Below are positions 50,792 through 60,282 of a DNA stretch of 64,000 nucleotides, piece after piece. The stretch spans positions 62,001 to 126,000 of the forward strand of contig JAIVFI010000012.1 of assembly GCA_025558095.1 (NCBI GenBank), in the 5' to 3' direction. The notes under the pieces were generated by a model. It made no database searches and was not told the DNA's origin. It was given only the letters and a program-made list of their open reading frames with translations. Origin of the DNA: Hyaloraphidium curvatum. Its lineage: Eukaryota > Monoblepharomycota > Hyaloraphidiomycetes > Hyaloraphidiales > Hyaloraphidiaceae. The position numbers and the translations under genes are program-made. Position 1 is the stretch's first letter, and the number at the start of each line of letters is the position of its first letter.

Positions 50792-51886
50792 TCAGGCAAA
50801 CACCTCCCCCTTGAACAGCGCCCTCGCCGACCGAACGAACCCCACCGACACCGCCCTCCACCTCCCCTCGACCTCCACTGCCTGGGCTCTCGCCTCGATC
50901 AGCCCCCCCGGATGCGCGATCACCGTCCTCCCCGCCCTTTTCGGCCCCCCGGCCCTCGCCGCAAATGCATGCGCCACGGTCCCTGGGATCCCGGCCGCGA
51001 GCGCCAGCGCCGACGACCCCGTGCCGGTCATGGCGTGGTGGTACCTCCTTCCAGGGGTCGTTATCCGCGCGTACAGGTCTGCCTGTCCCGGGGAGATTGG
51101 GTCGCCGGAGGAGGTGGAGTACGAGTCGGGTTCACGGAGAAGGGCCGCGCGGACGGCCGGGGAAAGAGGGATGCCCATGAGGTGGGCACCGTGTTCGCGG
51201 AGGGAGGCGAGCCAGGCGTCGATGTCGACGTCAACGGGTCGCGAAGATTCTGCGACGATAATTGTCGGGTTTGGTTGGCCGATGAGGGTGGTACGGGGCG
51301 ATCCCGCGCAGTTGGCGAGGACGTCCACCACATTCCCGGTCGGCAGCAGCGGCACCTGCGGTCCTTCTCCGTCCCCGTCGCCGCTGCCGAGGAAAGTCAC
51401 ATCCACGGCCGGCTCCTTCCGCCCCGGAACCCCCGAAATCTCCACCAGCTCGTCCGGTTTCTCTTCGACCAGAAGTTCCTTCCCCGCGCCGATCTGCCAC
51501 ACCCTAGCGCGCAGCATCGACGGCGGCACGATCTGCAGCACATCCCTCGCGTGCAGCAGCGTCGCCGAGGCCAGGTTCCCGCACGACCCTTTCCAGTCGA
51601 TCTTCCCGTCCTTGATCCCGACCTGGCCAAACTCCCAGTCCAGGTCGAAGCCCTCCCTCGCCGATTTCCCGATGATGCACACCTTGCTCGACGAGGAGAT
51701 GGCGCCTCCCACCCCGTCCATCTGCATCCCGGACGCGTCGGGGGATCCCAGCGCCCGGGAGATGAACGCGTCGCGGCGCGCGAGGTCGGCGCCGAACGCG
51801 GCGTGGAGGTCAGCTGATCCGAAAAAGAGGCCTTTCGAGGTGCCGCCGCGGATGAGGGCGGCCGGGACCGCGAGCATCTGGCGCAT
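50792..51886 (-). CDS. PrpF-family aconitate-type isomerase (2-methylaconitate isomerase-like)
   Basis: A single-exon protein of 364 residues. It starts VPAALIRGGTSKGLFF, the family's N-terminal signature, followed by DASGMQMDGVGGAISSSSKVCII and DWKGSCGNLASA with the catalytic Cys region, a pattern of PrpF/4-oxalomesaconate tautomerase/methylitaconate isomerase proteins with a diaminopimelate-epimerase fold. The second half repeats the fold (YHHAMTGTGSSALALAAGIPGTVA). PrpF converts or repairs 2-methylaconitate isomers in the methylcitrate cycle of propionate breakdown; tautomerases of the family act in gallate degradation. No methylcitrate-cycle gene is in the window, so the exact reaction is open. 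It is embedded between epoxide hydrolases 2 and 3 on the opposite strand. Confidence 0.88.
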   Translation of the reverse strand: MRQMLAVPAALIRGGTSKGLFFGSADLHAAFGADLARRDAFISRALGSPDASGMQMDGVGGAISSSSKVCIIGKSAREGFDLDWEFGQVGIKDGKIDWKGSCGNLASATLLHARDVLQIVPPSMLRARVWQIGAGKELLVEEKPDELVEISGVPGRKEPAVDVTFLGSGDGDGEGPQVPLLPTGNVVDVLANCAGSPRTTLIGQPNPTIIVAESSRPVDVDIDAWLASLREHGAHLMGIPLSPAVRAALLREPDSYSTSSGDPISPGQADLYARITTPGRRYHHAMTGTGSSALALAAGIPGTVAHAFAARAGGPKRAGRTVIAHPGGLIEARAQAVEVEGRWRAVSVGFVRSARALFKGEVFA

Positions 51887-52219
51887 TTCCGGAGCCCTTT
51901 GGTGTTCGCAGTAAGGCTTGTTTACGCAGTGAGGGCGTGGCCAGCCTTGAGCAGGCGCCAGCTAGCAGTTCCGAGGATCATTGGACGAAGGAATCATGAG
52001 ACGCTGTTGTCGTTGTAGTGACGATGCGCGCTTCGCTGCTCCATGTCTTCGCTCTTGCGACCTCGGTGCACAGCCCGCGGGGCAAACTCGATCGACAAGC
52101 TCGAGAAGGTGGCAACGCTTCCGGCCTTCGTCGCCCAGACACGCCGCGCAACGATATCAGCGGCGCGGTGGCAACGTCTCTCAATCCGTCCTGAACCGCT
52201 CCGGCGCCTCCTGCACGGG
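51887..52219 (+). promoter_or_regulatory. Divergent region with upstream block shared by epoxide hydrolases 3 and 4
   Basis: This lies between the PrpF-like start (minus) and the epoxide hydrolase 3 start. From about 52105 to 52219 it resembles the region upstream of copy 4 (57138-57256 on the other strand): GGTGGCAACGCTTC and GGCAACGTCT.TC.ATCCGTCCTGA are shared. The block is different from the one shared by copies 1 and 2. Confidence 0.5.
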
Positions 52220-53595
52220 ATGCCGGCCCCGACTCCCTTCCGCGTCCAGGCGACGCCCGCCCAGCTCGCGCGGCTCAAGTCGCGCCTCCAAGACGTGGAC
52301 TATGCCGAAATCGACCTCCCTGATGCCGACACGTGGGCGTACGGCATGCCGCCACGGGTGCTGAAGAAGCTGGTCGAGCATTGGCGCGACAAGTGGGTGT
52401 CTCCCCCTCTCCGACGCGTCCGTCCGCATTCACAGCGCCCGACAGGTACGACTGGACCGCGTGGCAGGCCAAGATAAACTCGTTCGCGCACTACAAGCTG
52501 CGCTGCAACGACGTCGACGTGCACTTCATCCACCACCCCTCCCCGCGGCCGGACGCCGTGCCGCTCATCCTCACGCACGGGTGGCCCGGCTCGTTCGTAG
52601 AGTTCCTGGACGTGATCAAGCCGCTCGCAGAGCCAGAGGCCGGCCAGCAGGCGTTCCACGTGGTGGTTCCCAGCCTGCCAGGCTACGGGTTCTCCGGGAG
52701 GCCTACGCGGAAGAACTACGCGATCGTCGAGACGGCCAAAGCCTTCGACGAGCTGATGAAGAGCCTGGGGTACAGCAGGTACATGGCCCAAGGCGGCGAT
52801 TGGGGAAGCCTGGTGACCAAGGCGCTGGCCATCACCTGCCCCGAGTCGTGCCGGGCGATCCACGTGGGTTGCCCCCTCCTTCCTAGGCTGATCCCCCTCC
52901 CAACGCTGACCCCACGCTCCGCTTCCTATCAGCTCAACATGCTCGCCTTCAGACCGCCGCCGGAGGACGCACCCATCCCCCCGCTCACCGATGCCGAGAA
53001 GAGCAAGCTCGCCGCCGGCGCCCAGTTCAACGCCACGGGGACAGGATACCAGCAAATCCAGGCAACGAAGCCGCAGACGCTTGGTGCGGCGCTCTCGGAC
53101 AGCCCGGTCGGGCTGCTGGCCTGGATCGGGGAAAAGTTCCACGAATGGGTCGACCTCAGCGGCGGGGACGGCGACTTCTCGCCGAACGTTTCCACGGATG
53201 TTCTGCTGACGAACGTGATGGTCTACTACATCAGGTGAAGACTTCTGCCGCCGCCGGCCTGCCAAACTCACCACTTGCCGCCGTTCCGCAGCAACTGCAT
53301 CACCTCCTCCTTCTTCCTCTACCACTACCAGTTCCTTAAGCGCCTCGATGGGCGCCTCCTCGGCTCCAAGATCCTGCAGCCCGTGGGGTGCTCGGCCTTC
53401 CCCCACGACATCATGGTTCCCCCGCGGAGCTGGGTCCAGCACTCCTGCCCCAACCTCGCCTTCTGGAACGACCCGGCGGAGGGCGGGGGCCACTTTGCAG
53501 CTTTGGAGAGGGGGCACGTGCTGGTGCGCGATCTGAGGTCGTTTGCGGGGTTGAATGAAGTGAAGGCGAGCCTGGGAGGAAAGAGCAAGCTGTGA
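52220..53595 (+). CDS. Epoxide hydrolase, juvenile-hormone/microsomal type, copy 3
   Basis: Four exons (52220-52392, 52446-52863, 52933-53234, 53292-53595) encode 398 residues. Exons 1-3 again measure 173, 418 and 302 nt. The protein is closest by eye to copies 1 and 4 (PLILTHGWPGSFVEFLDVIKPLAEPEAG is essentially shared). The oxyanion motif HGWPGSF, the Asp nucleophile in GGDWGS and the His in EGGGHFAALE are intact. Differences include SNCITSSF in place of SNSITSSF and an LSGGDGDFSPN segment. With three copies between 49.3 and 57.2 kb this is a small tandem family interrupted by single unrelated genes. Confidence 0.92.
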
Positions 53596-53814
53596 GGGCG
53601 CATGCGTGTTCCAGAGACCAGCTCGCCGCTTTCGGCTCGCTGTTGGCACGATCGGTTGGATGCCCTAGATTTGTACGGCGTCGTTCTCATCCCAAACCCG
53701 ATTTCGGCCCGAAGCTCCGGCCGGATGCTTTGAATGGCCGACACGTGGGCCATCTTTGGGTCCAGCGGGCTGTGCCGCCCGCAAGAACTGGTTACTCTCG
53801 TCAGGCGCCACGCG

Positions 53815-55473
53815 ATGCCCCGCCTCGCGTTCGCACTTCTGCTGGCGCTGGCGCCTGCCGCGGTGCATGCGGCCACGTTCGTCGCGTGGTCGCCGTCGCT
53901 CTCGGCCACCGGCGCGAACCCCGACAACCTGCCGCCCGCGTTCGAGTTCCGGCCGTCGACCGTGCTCGCGCCCGAGCGCCGCCGGAACAACGCGCTGATT
54001 CCCTTCGACGACGGGCCGGACGGCGGCGGAGCGCTCGTGCTCGACGAGGCGCCGGCGACGATCGGCTACCGCCAGCCGGACGGCGCGCCCGACGCCGAGG
54101 GGCCGTTTTCCATCCCGCAAAGGTTCATCCGCACCTTGGACATGCGGCCGCACTTCGACGCGATAGACGCCCTGAGGAAGAAGCACAAGAGGGCCGAGCT
54201 GACCTGCGCACGCATCGAGTCCCGCGCACGGAAGGCGGCGCCAGGCGACACCCACCTGCTCCTGATATGCACGGATAGCCAGTTCCTTGTGAATTACCTC
54301 ATCGATCTGGGCGAGAAGATAAAGCTGCACACTAACGGCAGACGCGCGCGGGGGCAAGACCCTGCGGTGCCTGCGACGGGCGTTGGGCACGGGCAGGTGT
54401 TCGCCGCCTTCCCCGAGGCTCACAGAACGACGTTGGAGGCTGGTAATTGCTACAAGCTTCTGACCGCCAACTGCGAAAATACCGAGAAGCCGCTTCCGGC
54501 GCAGATGGAGGATCGCCAGGGTGGATACAAGGTCGGAACGTGCCAGAAAGAAACCAGCTGTGCCGGCTTCGGCATGGGCACCATTCCCGTCATCATGATG
54601 GGGTACAAATCAAAAGTGGGCAGCACGTCCACGGCGATGTGGGTGCGGAGGACGCGCGGGGCGGTGACGAGCGTCATCCTCGCGTTCAAAGGCACGAGCT
54701 CGGGAACCGAAGCGTTTGCGGACGTGAACCTGCTCAGCAAGGCATTCTTGGAACGCTGGCGCGTGATGCATCTGGGTAGCGGCCTGCCCAAGGCCACGGC
54801 CGCCGCGTATGGCGCCGTCAAGGCCATCTCTGAAGGGCACCAAAAGTACCTCCATTTCATCGCCGATGTCGTGAACAACGAGCTCATCCCGCTGCTCAAG
54901 AACGAGGCGGGCGAGTTCAGGGCAAACGTCTACGTCTACTTGACCGGGGTCAGCCTCGGCGGCTTCATGGCCCAGCTCGTTGGTCTCCACCTCATCGCCG
55001 TCGGCTTCGAGAACGTCTACGTGAACTCGATCTCGGGCCCGGGCGCGGTGCTGGCCTACCTCGGCCTCGCGGAAACCATGTTCGGCGCCGCGCCGCCCGG
55101 GGGCCCGCGGTGGCCCCAGCAGCCGGAGCGCTTCGTCAACGTGATGCAGTTCTTCGACTGGATCCCGCGCCTGGGTCGGCAGCCGGGCTTCTCGTGCTTC
55201 TCCTACGACGACACGGAGGTGGTCACGGGGGGCCACGCCGACGACGTCTGCGGGCTCTGGGGCAACCTGCAGAGCACGGGGCTGACGGGCAGCGTCCCGC
55301 TCGGGAAAGGAGCCTGCATGAAGATCCACAACGTGGGGGATAACCTGATGCCGAGTCCCAACACGTTTTGCTGCCAGGCTGGGGCAACATGGTGCGGGCT
55401 GTACATTCCCCCGGTTGCAGCAGGGGCGAGGGGCGGGCGGCGGTTACGGCGCGCGCAAATGGAACGGGCTTGA
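53815..55473 (+). CDS. Secreted class-3-type lipase
   Basis: A single-exon protein of 552 residues with a signal peptide (MPRLAFALLLALAPAAVHA); the ATG at 53815 is preferred over an upstream ATG at 53734 that would bury the signal. The alpha/beta-hydrolase core shows VILAFKGTSSGTEAFADVNLL, matching the class-3 lipase strand-5 region, and VYLTGVSLGGFMAQLVG with the GxSxG nucleophile elbow (GVSLG). An Asp in MQFFDWIPRLG and a His in KIHNVGDNL are plausible remaining triad members. The N-terminal 250 residues are unlike known lipases and contain a Cys cluster. Such enzymes hydrolyse triacylglycerols or other esters outside the cell. It sits between epoxide hydrolases 3 and 4. Confidence 0.8.
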   Translation: MPRLAFALLLALAPAAVHAATFVAWSPSLSATGANPDNLPPAFEFRPSTVLAPERRRNNALIPFDDGPDGGGALVLDEAPATIGYRQPDGAPDAEGPFSIPQRFIRTLDMRPHFDAIDALRKKHKRAELTCARIESRARKAAPGDTHLLLICTDSQFLVNYLIDLGEKIKLHTNGRRARGQDPAVPATGVGHGQVFAAFPEAHRTTLEAGNCYKLLTANCENTEKPLPAQMEDRQGGYKVGTCQKETSCAGFGMGTIPVIMMGYKSKVGSTSTAMWVRRTRGAVTSVILAFKGTSSGTEAFADVNLLSKAFLERWRVMHLGSGLPKATAAAYGAVKAISEGHQKYLHFIADVVNNELIPLLKNEAGEFRANVYVYLTGVSLGGFMAQLVGLHLIAVGFENVYVNSISGPGAVLAYLGLAETMFGAAPPGGPRWPQQPERFVNVMQFFDWIPRLGRQPGFSCFSYDDTEVVTGGHADDVCGLWGNLQSTGLTGSVPLGKGACMKIHNVGDNLMPSPNTFCCQAGATWCGLYIPPVAAGARGGRRLRRAQMERA

Positions 55474-55767
55474 AGGAGTTTTCGGCATTGCCGTTTTGGC
55501 ATTTTGGATTGGGATGCAAGCGCGTTCATGGAAGTGGAGTGAAGGATGGAAGTTGATCATTGTCGCCGACAGGGTGCGTATGGGGATGCAAGCTCGGCTA
55601 TGCGCGAAGTCTGCCTGTACTTGAACAACTAAGCGTGGTGCGATTGGAATGAAACGACTGCGACATGCATTTTCGCTGTTCTAGCGCAGCACACCCAAAG
55701 CGCAGTTCGCGCCGCTCGTCGGAAACGTCGGAAACGACGAGCCGGCTCCATGGCGCCCGCAACCCCG

Positions 55768-57137
55768 TCACAGCTTGCTGCCCTGCCCTCCCAGGCTGGC
55801 CTTGACCTCCCTCAGCCCCGCAAACGTCCTCACGTCCCGCACCAGCACCTCCCCCCTCTCCAGGGCGGCAAAGTGGCCCCCGCCCTCCGGCGGGTCGTTC
55901 CAGAACACGAGGTTGGGGCAGTGGTACTCGACCCAACTCCGAGGGGGCACAACGACGTCCAGCGGGAAGGCGGAGCAGCCGACGGGCTGCAAGATCCTGG
56001 AGTTGAGGAGGGGTTGGTCGAGGCGCTTGAGCATCTGGTAGTGGTAGAGAAAGAAGGAGGATGTGATCGAGTTGCTGCAGAAAAGGGGGCGATGGTGAGC
56101 TCCTTGTGCAGTGTGGGCCGCCAAGTCGCGCAGCACCTGATGTAGTAGACCATCACGTTGGTTAGCAGCACGTCCGTCGAAACGGTGGGCGAAAAGTCGC
56201 CGTTGCCCCCACGCAGGTCCACCCATTCGTGGAACTTTTCCCCGATCCAGGCCAGAAGTCCCACGGGGCTGTCCGCCAGCGCCGCGCCGAGCGTCGTCGG
56301 CTTCGTCCCCTGGATTGCCTGGTACCCTGACCCCGTGGCGCCGAACTCGCGGCCGGCCGCGAGGTTGCGCTGCTCCGCTTCGGTGAGCGACGGGAGGGGC
56401 GTGCCTTTCGGGGGGCGGTTGAAGAAGGCGAGGATGTTGAGCTGGCTGGAAGGTTCAGCGCGGGCCATGCGGGTCAAGCGGCGAGCACGCACGTGGATGG
56501 CACGGACAGAGTCGGGGCAGGTGATGGCCAGCGCCATGCTCACCAGGCCGCCCCAATCGCCGCCTTGAGCAATGTACCTGCTGTACCCCAAGCTCTTCAT
56601 CAGCTCGTCGAAAGCCTTGGCCGTCTCCACGATCGAGTAGTTCTTCCGCGCGGGCCTTCCGGAGAACCCGTAACCCGGCAGGCTGGGAACCACCACGTGG
56701 AACGCCTGCTGGCCCGCTTCGGGCTCCGCGAGCGGCTTGATGACGTCCAGGAACTCCACGAACGAGCCAGGCCACCCGTGTGTGAGGATGAGCGGCACGG
56801 CGTCCGGGCGCGGGGAGGGGTGGTGGATGAAATGCAAGTTGACATCGTTGCAGCGCAGCTTGTAGTGCGAGAACGAGTTGATCCTGGCCTCCCAGGCTGG
56901 CCAGTCGTACCTGGTGCTGCGGGTCAGGCGCCGGGCGACGTTCCGCGGGGCGGGAGACACGCACTTCTCGCGCCAGTACTGGACCAGCTTCTTCAAGACC
57001 CGCGATGGCATGCCGTACGCCCACGTATCGGCATCGGGGAGGTCGATTTCGGGGTACACCACGTCCTGCAGGCGCGCCTTGAGCCGCGCGAGCTGCGCAG
57101 ACGTCGCCTGGACGCGGAAGGGCGTTGGGACCGGCAT
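55768..57137 (-). CDS. Epoxide hydrolase, juvenile-hormone/microsomal type, copy 4
   Basis: Four exons (57137-56965, 56910-56493, 56441-56137, 56074-55768, complement) encode 400 residues. Exons 1 and 2 have the same lengths as in the other copies; exon 3 is three bases longer because of an extra residue in the cap loop (FFNRPPKG). The oxyanion motif HGWPGSF, the nucleophile GGDWGG and the His in EGGGHFAALE are present; Gly instead of Ser after the nucleophile motif distinguishes it. The substrate loop reads DVNLHFIHH instead of DVDVHFIHH. It is the only copy on the minus strand. Its upstream 115 bp resemble that of copy 3. Confidence 0.92.
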
Positions 57138-57625
57138 CGCGTACAGCTGGCGCCGGAATGGCTCAGGACGGATAGAAAGACGTTGCCAATGCGTCGATGA
57201 TATGGAGGCACGGCCCCTTTGTGCGAGGAGCCGCCGAAGCGTTGCCACCTTCGGAGGTTTGCCTCGCGGGGCGGGCGATCGCGACGTCTTGGCGGTGTCC
57301 GAAGCAGCTAGCACTTGATCACCGATACAGAAACGTAACAAGATCCGCAGTGGCTTCTTCCCTTCCTTTGCTCGAAAGTGTTTCTTGGCGCCTGACGCGA
57401 ACCATCGCCAAGATGGAAGCGCGATCACACAATGCAGAGCCGAAATCGAACATCCGCGTTCCAGCAACCGGATCCCAAAGCCCAGTGCCGCATGAATGAA
57501 CCTGCTGCTATCTAGATCGCTGTCGTCTTCGGCGAGAACTGTGCTCATTGAACGGGCGATCGACTCCACCGTCGAGTCGGCCCAAGTGATCGGCGGCCGC
57601 GAGGTTGCGCAAGCCCGAAGTCGCC
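57138..57625. promoter_or_regulatory. Divergent intergenic region (488 bp)
   Basis: The left 120 bp carry the block shared with the epoxide hydrolase 3 upstream region. The rest separates this gene from a divergently transcribed small membrane-protein gene. The epoxide hydrolase frame remains open upstream through part of this interval, but the start is set by conservation with the paralogs. Confidence 0.4.
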
Positions 57626-58225
57626 ATGTCTGCTCTCCCGCCCTCCGAAAGGCGGCCTCCTGCCGACGATCAGCAGGCTCCGATCCCGACGACGCCGCCC
57701 GAGCCGTGGGAGGTCGTCCCCGAGGGCTCCGGCAGCCCCGCGCCCGAACCCGCGGAGCTGCCCGCGCCCGCACCGGACGCGCCCGCGGAGGACGAAGAGG
57801 CCGGCGAGCCCGCGAGCGAACGCCGGAATGAGGAAGACGTCATCGCGAAGCTGCTCGCGTGGCGGCCGTCGTTCGACCGGGGCGCGTGGGACGCGGCCGT
57901 CGCGTGGGTCGAGGCGAACCCCGGCACCTCGGCCGCGATCGCGCTGGCCGTGCTTTGGACCGCCTACCGCCTCGTGCACCTGTCGGTGGACCGCGCCCGA
58001 TTGCTGGAGATGCTCGAGCGCGAAAGGGAGCTGCTCAAGGCCGCGGAAGCCGCGAGGGACAGGGCCTTGATCGAGGCGGCCATTGCGCGCGAGGAGGTGA
58101 CCCGGGAAGCGCTGGCGGCGGCGCAGGCCAGGACCGATGCCGAGGGGAAGGATCTCGCGACGGGTCTCATTGGGAGCGCGTTGCTGGGGGGCGTCTGGCT
58201 TCTGGGGAAGATGTTGCTCGGATAA
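57626..58225 (+). CDS. Small membrane protein with two spans and a coiled coil
   Basis: A 199-residue single-exon protein. The first 80 residues are Pro/Glu/Ala-rich and disordered. One hydrophobic span (SAAIALAVLWTAYRLVHL) is followed by a heptad-rich charged helix (RARLLEMLERERELLKAAEAARDR and onward) and a C-terminal Gly-rich hydrophobic segment (TGLIGSALLGGVWLLGKMLLG). The layout, span then coiled coil then span, resembles organelle membrane tethers, but no family was recognised. Biased composition and a clean ATG/stop frame support a real gene. Confidence 0.55.
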   Translation: MSALPPSERRPPADDQQAPIPTTPPEPWEVVPEGSGSPAPEPAELPAPAPDAPAEDEEAGEPASERRNEEDVIAKLLAWRPSFDRGAWDAAVAWVEANPGTSAAIALAVLWTAYRLVHLSVDRARLLEMLERERELLKAAEAARDRALIEAAIAREEVTREALAAAQARTDAEGKDLATGLIGSALLGGVWLLGKMLLG

Positions 58226-58405
58226 CCGCGCTTCGAGCACCCTGAGCGCTCGCGGCCGTGCCTCCCGATGACAGCGGCCTTCTTGCTGAAGTACATGGGA
58301 TATTCGTTGCTGCTTTTCTTGGACTCGGAAAACGTTGCTTGCAATTGAATTGTCGACACTCATCCACATCACGTTCACGTTCCACTGACACAGTTTCTCT
58401 CCACT

Positions 58406-60061
58406 TCACACCCTCACCTTGATCTTCCAGTCCGCCATCCGCATCCTCAGCCCCACGTTGATGATCCCCCCCGCCAGCTGCACCAATCCGCAGTACAGAA
58501 TCAGGTACAGGTAGTTGAACGTGGTCGTCCCGTCCGGCCCCGTCTGCGCGGTCGCGTCCACGATCAGCCCCGCAATCGGGGCGCCGGCCAGATGGCCCGG
58601 CAAAGTTGAGGTGAATAGGACTCCCGTAATGTTGCCGAGATCCTTGAGGCCGAAGCACTGCGCGACGACGACGGGGAAGAGGGAGATGTAGCCCCCCGAG
58701 AGGAAGCCAAAGACGAGGGAAAAGACGATGAGGGACCAGAACTGCGTCGCAAATGGCCTGTCGGGAAACGACCGCGTTGGGACGACAGGCAGACCGGCAG
58801 CACGATAGGCGCTCACCAGACGCAGAGCAGCACCACGGGCGTGAGGAACTGGCACACGACATAGCTGTTCATGCGCCCGCACCGATCCGCAAATTGGCCC
58901 ATGGCGATCCTCCCCACCGCGCTGGCGGCGTTGACCAGGCCCAGGGCGAGGGAGCCCTGCTGCGGCGTCATACCTTCGTTGACGGCCATGGAGGGGATGA
59001 AGGTGAAGGCTGTGTTGACGGCGGTCAGCTTTCCAACCCGTTCCAGCGCACTGCTTGAGGCACCCACGGACGAAGAAGCCAAACGCCGCAGGGAAGCGCG
59101 CGAGGTAGAGCAGGGAGAACCGAAAGTCCTTGAAGTACCTGATGTCGAAGAACTTGGACTTCGTCTTGGGTACCTCGAACCTCGGCCTGAGCAGCAGCGC
59201 ACACACGGCCGTCGTCCCGCCGCCCACGATCCCCGTGATTCGCAGCGCCCAAGCGTACCCGTACGCGTCGATCATCGCCTGCGTCATGGGCGAGATGATG
59301 AAGCCCCCCACTCCCCCCCCCGCTACGGCCACCCCGACCGCCAACCCCCTCTTGCGGGAGAACCAGTGCTGCGGCGCGGTGATGGTGGAAAAGTACACGA
59401 GCCCGTTGGCCACGCCGTACAGGAACCCTTGGGTCAAGTAGAGGTTCCAGAGGGCGGTGCTGAAGCTCGCCAGCACGAACGCGGCGACCAGCACCGCGCC
59501 GCCGAGCAGGCACGTCTGCCGCTGGCCCCAGCGGTCCGCGAGGCTGCCCGCGAAAGGGCCGACGAGGAACTGCGTCGCCGAGGCGATGCTGCCCGCCCAG
59601 GAGATCTGGAACATGTTGGCGCCGGGGAACACGCCGTCGTAGTAGTAGGTCCGGGCGTAGACACCGTAGCCGTATATGAGGCCCATGCAGAAGGTGTAGT
59701 TGAGGAAGCACGCGGCGACGACGACCCAGCCGTAGCCTCCGTCCGGGAAATCGTCCGCCGTCGCCTCGGTCAGGATCCGAGTCCTCGGCGGCTCAAGAGA
59801 GCGGACGTAGTCCGCACGTAGCCTGGCAAACCAGCCGACAGGGGGCGGTTCCAGGGGCGGATCGGCCGACGCGGGCTCCGCCGCATCAATCTTCTCCGAC
59901 AGCGGGCTCGGAGCGCCGTCCGCAGTGTCCAGCGAAGTCGCGTCGGCATCGGCGGCGGCCGGTAGGCCCGGTGGCGGACCTTCAGCCGTGTCTCCCTCAA
60001 CGGCGATGGGCGGCCCGTCCGGCTCCGCGCTGACGCCGCCGCCGAGTCTATCGGAATCCAT
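58406..60061 (-). CDS. MFS transporter, monocarboxylate-porter-like
   Basis: Three exons (60061-59068, 59009-58817, 58757-58406, complement) encode 512 residues. A 115-residue acidic, Pro-rich N-terminal tail precedes DFPDGGYGWVVVAACFL, the conserved start of the monocarboxylate porter (MCT/Mch) family. The motif between spans 2 and 3 appears as GSLADRWGQRQTCLLGG. About twelve hydrophobic segments follow; the central loop KTKSKFFDIRYFKDFRF is also typical. Splicing joins FFV to PFTFIPS and VLLCVW to PFATQFW, both in conserved spans. Fungal members carry monocarboxylates, riboflavin or siderophore-like compounds, and several have no known substrate, so I leave it open. Confidence 0.88.
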   Translation of the reverse strand: MDSDRLGGGVSAEPDGPPIAVEGDTAEGPPPGLPAAADADATSLDTADGAPSPLSEKIDAAEPASADPPLEPPPVGWFARLRADYVRSLEPPRTRILTEATADDFPDGGYGWVVVAACFLNYTFCMGLIYGYGVYARTYYYDGVFPGANMFQISWAGSIASATQFLVGPFAGSLADRWGQRQTCLLGGAVLVAAFVLASFSTALWNLYLTQGFLYGVANGLVYFSTITAPQHWFSRKRGLAVGVAVAGGGVGGFIISPMTQAMIDAYGYAWALRITGIVGGGTTAVCALLLRPRFEVPKTKSKFFDIRYFKDFRFSLLYLARFPAAFGFFVRGCLKQCAGTGWKADRRQHSLHLHPLHGRQRRYDAAAGLPRPGPGQRRQRGGEDRHGPICGSVRAHEQLCRVPVPHARGAALRLVSAYRAAGLPVVPTRSFPDRPFATQFWSLIVFSLVFGFLSGGYISLFPVVVAQCFGLKDLGNITGVLFTSTLPGHLAGAPIAGLIVDATAQTGPDGTTTFNYLYLILYCGLVQLAGGIINVGLRMRMADWKIKVRV

Positions 60062-60282
60062 AGATCAAGAGGCACACGGCGGCAGGGTGCAGGAGGGGGG
60101 ATTCCGCTTCTGTCGTCCCCGCATTGGGGGTGCGTCGCAACGCGGCCGCCAAAGGACGATCGAGTGACTCCGGCCGGTCAGACGCCTCCCCCTGGATCGA
60201 GCCGACTACAGCAAAGCACCCCTCTCCATTCTCAGGTACCTCGTTAAAGCGTTCCAATTACAGGTGCTTCGTAGTCCTAACT

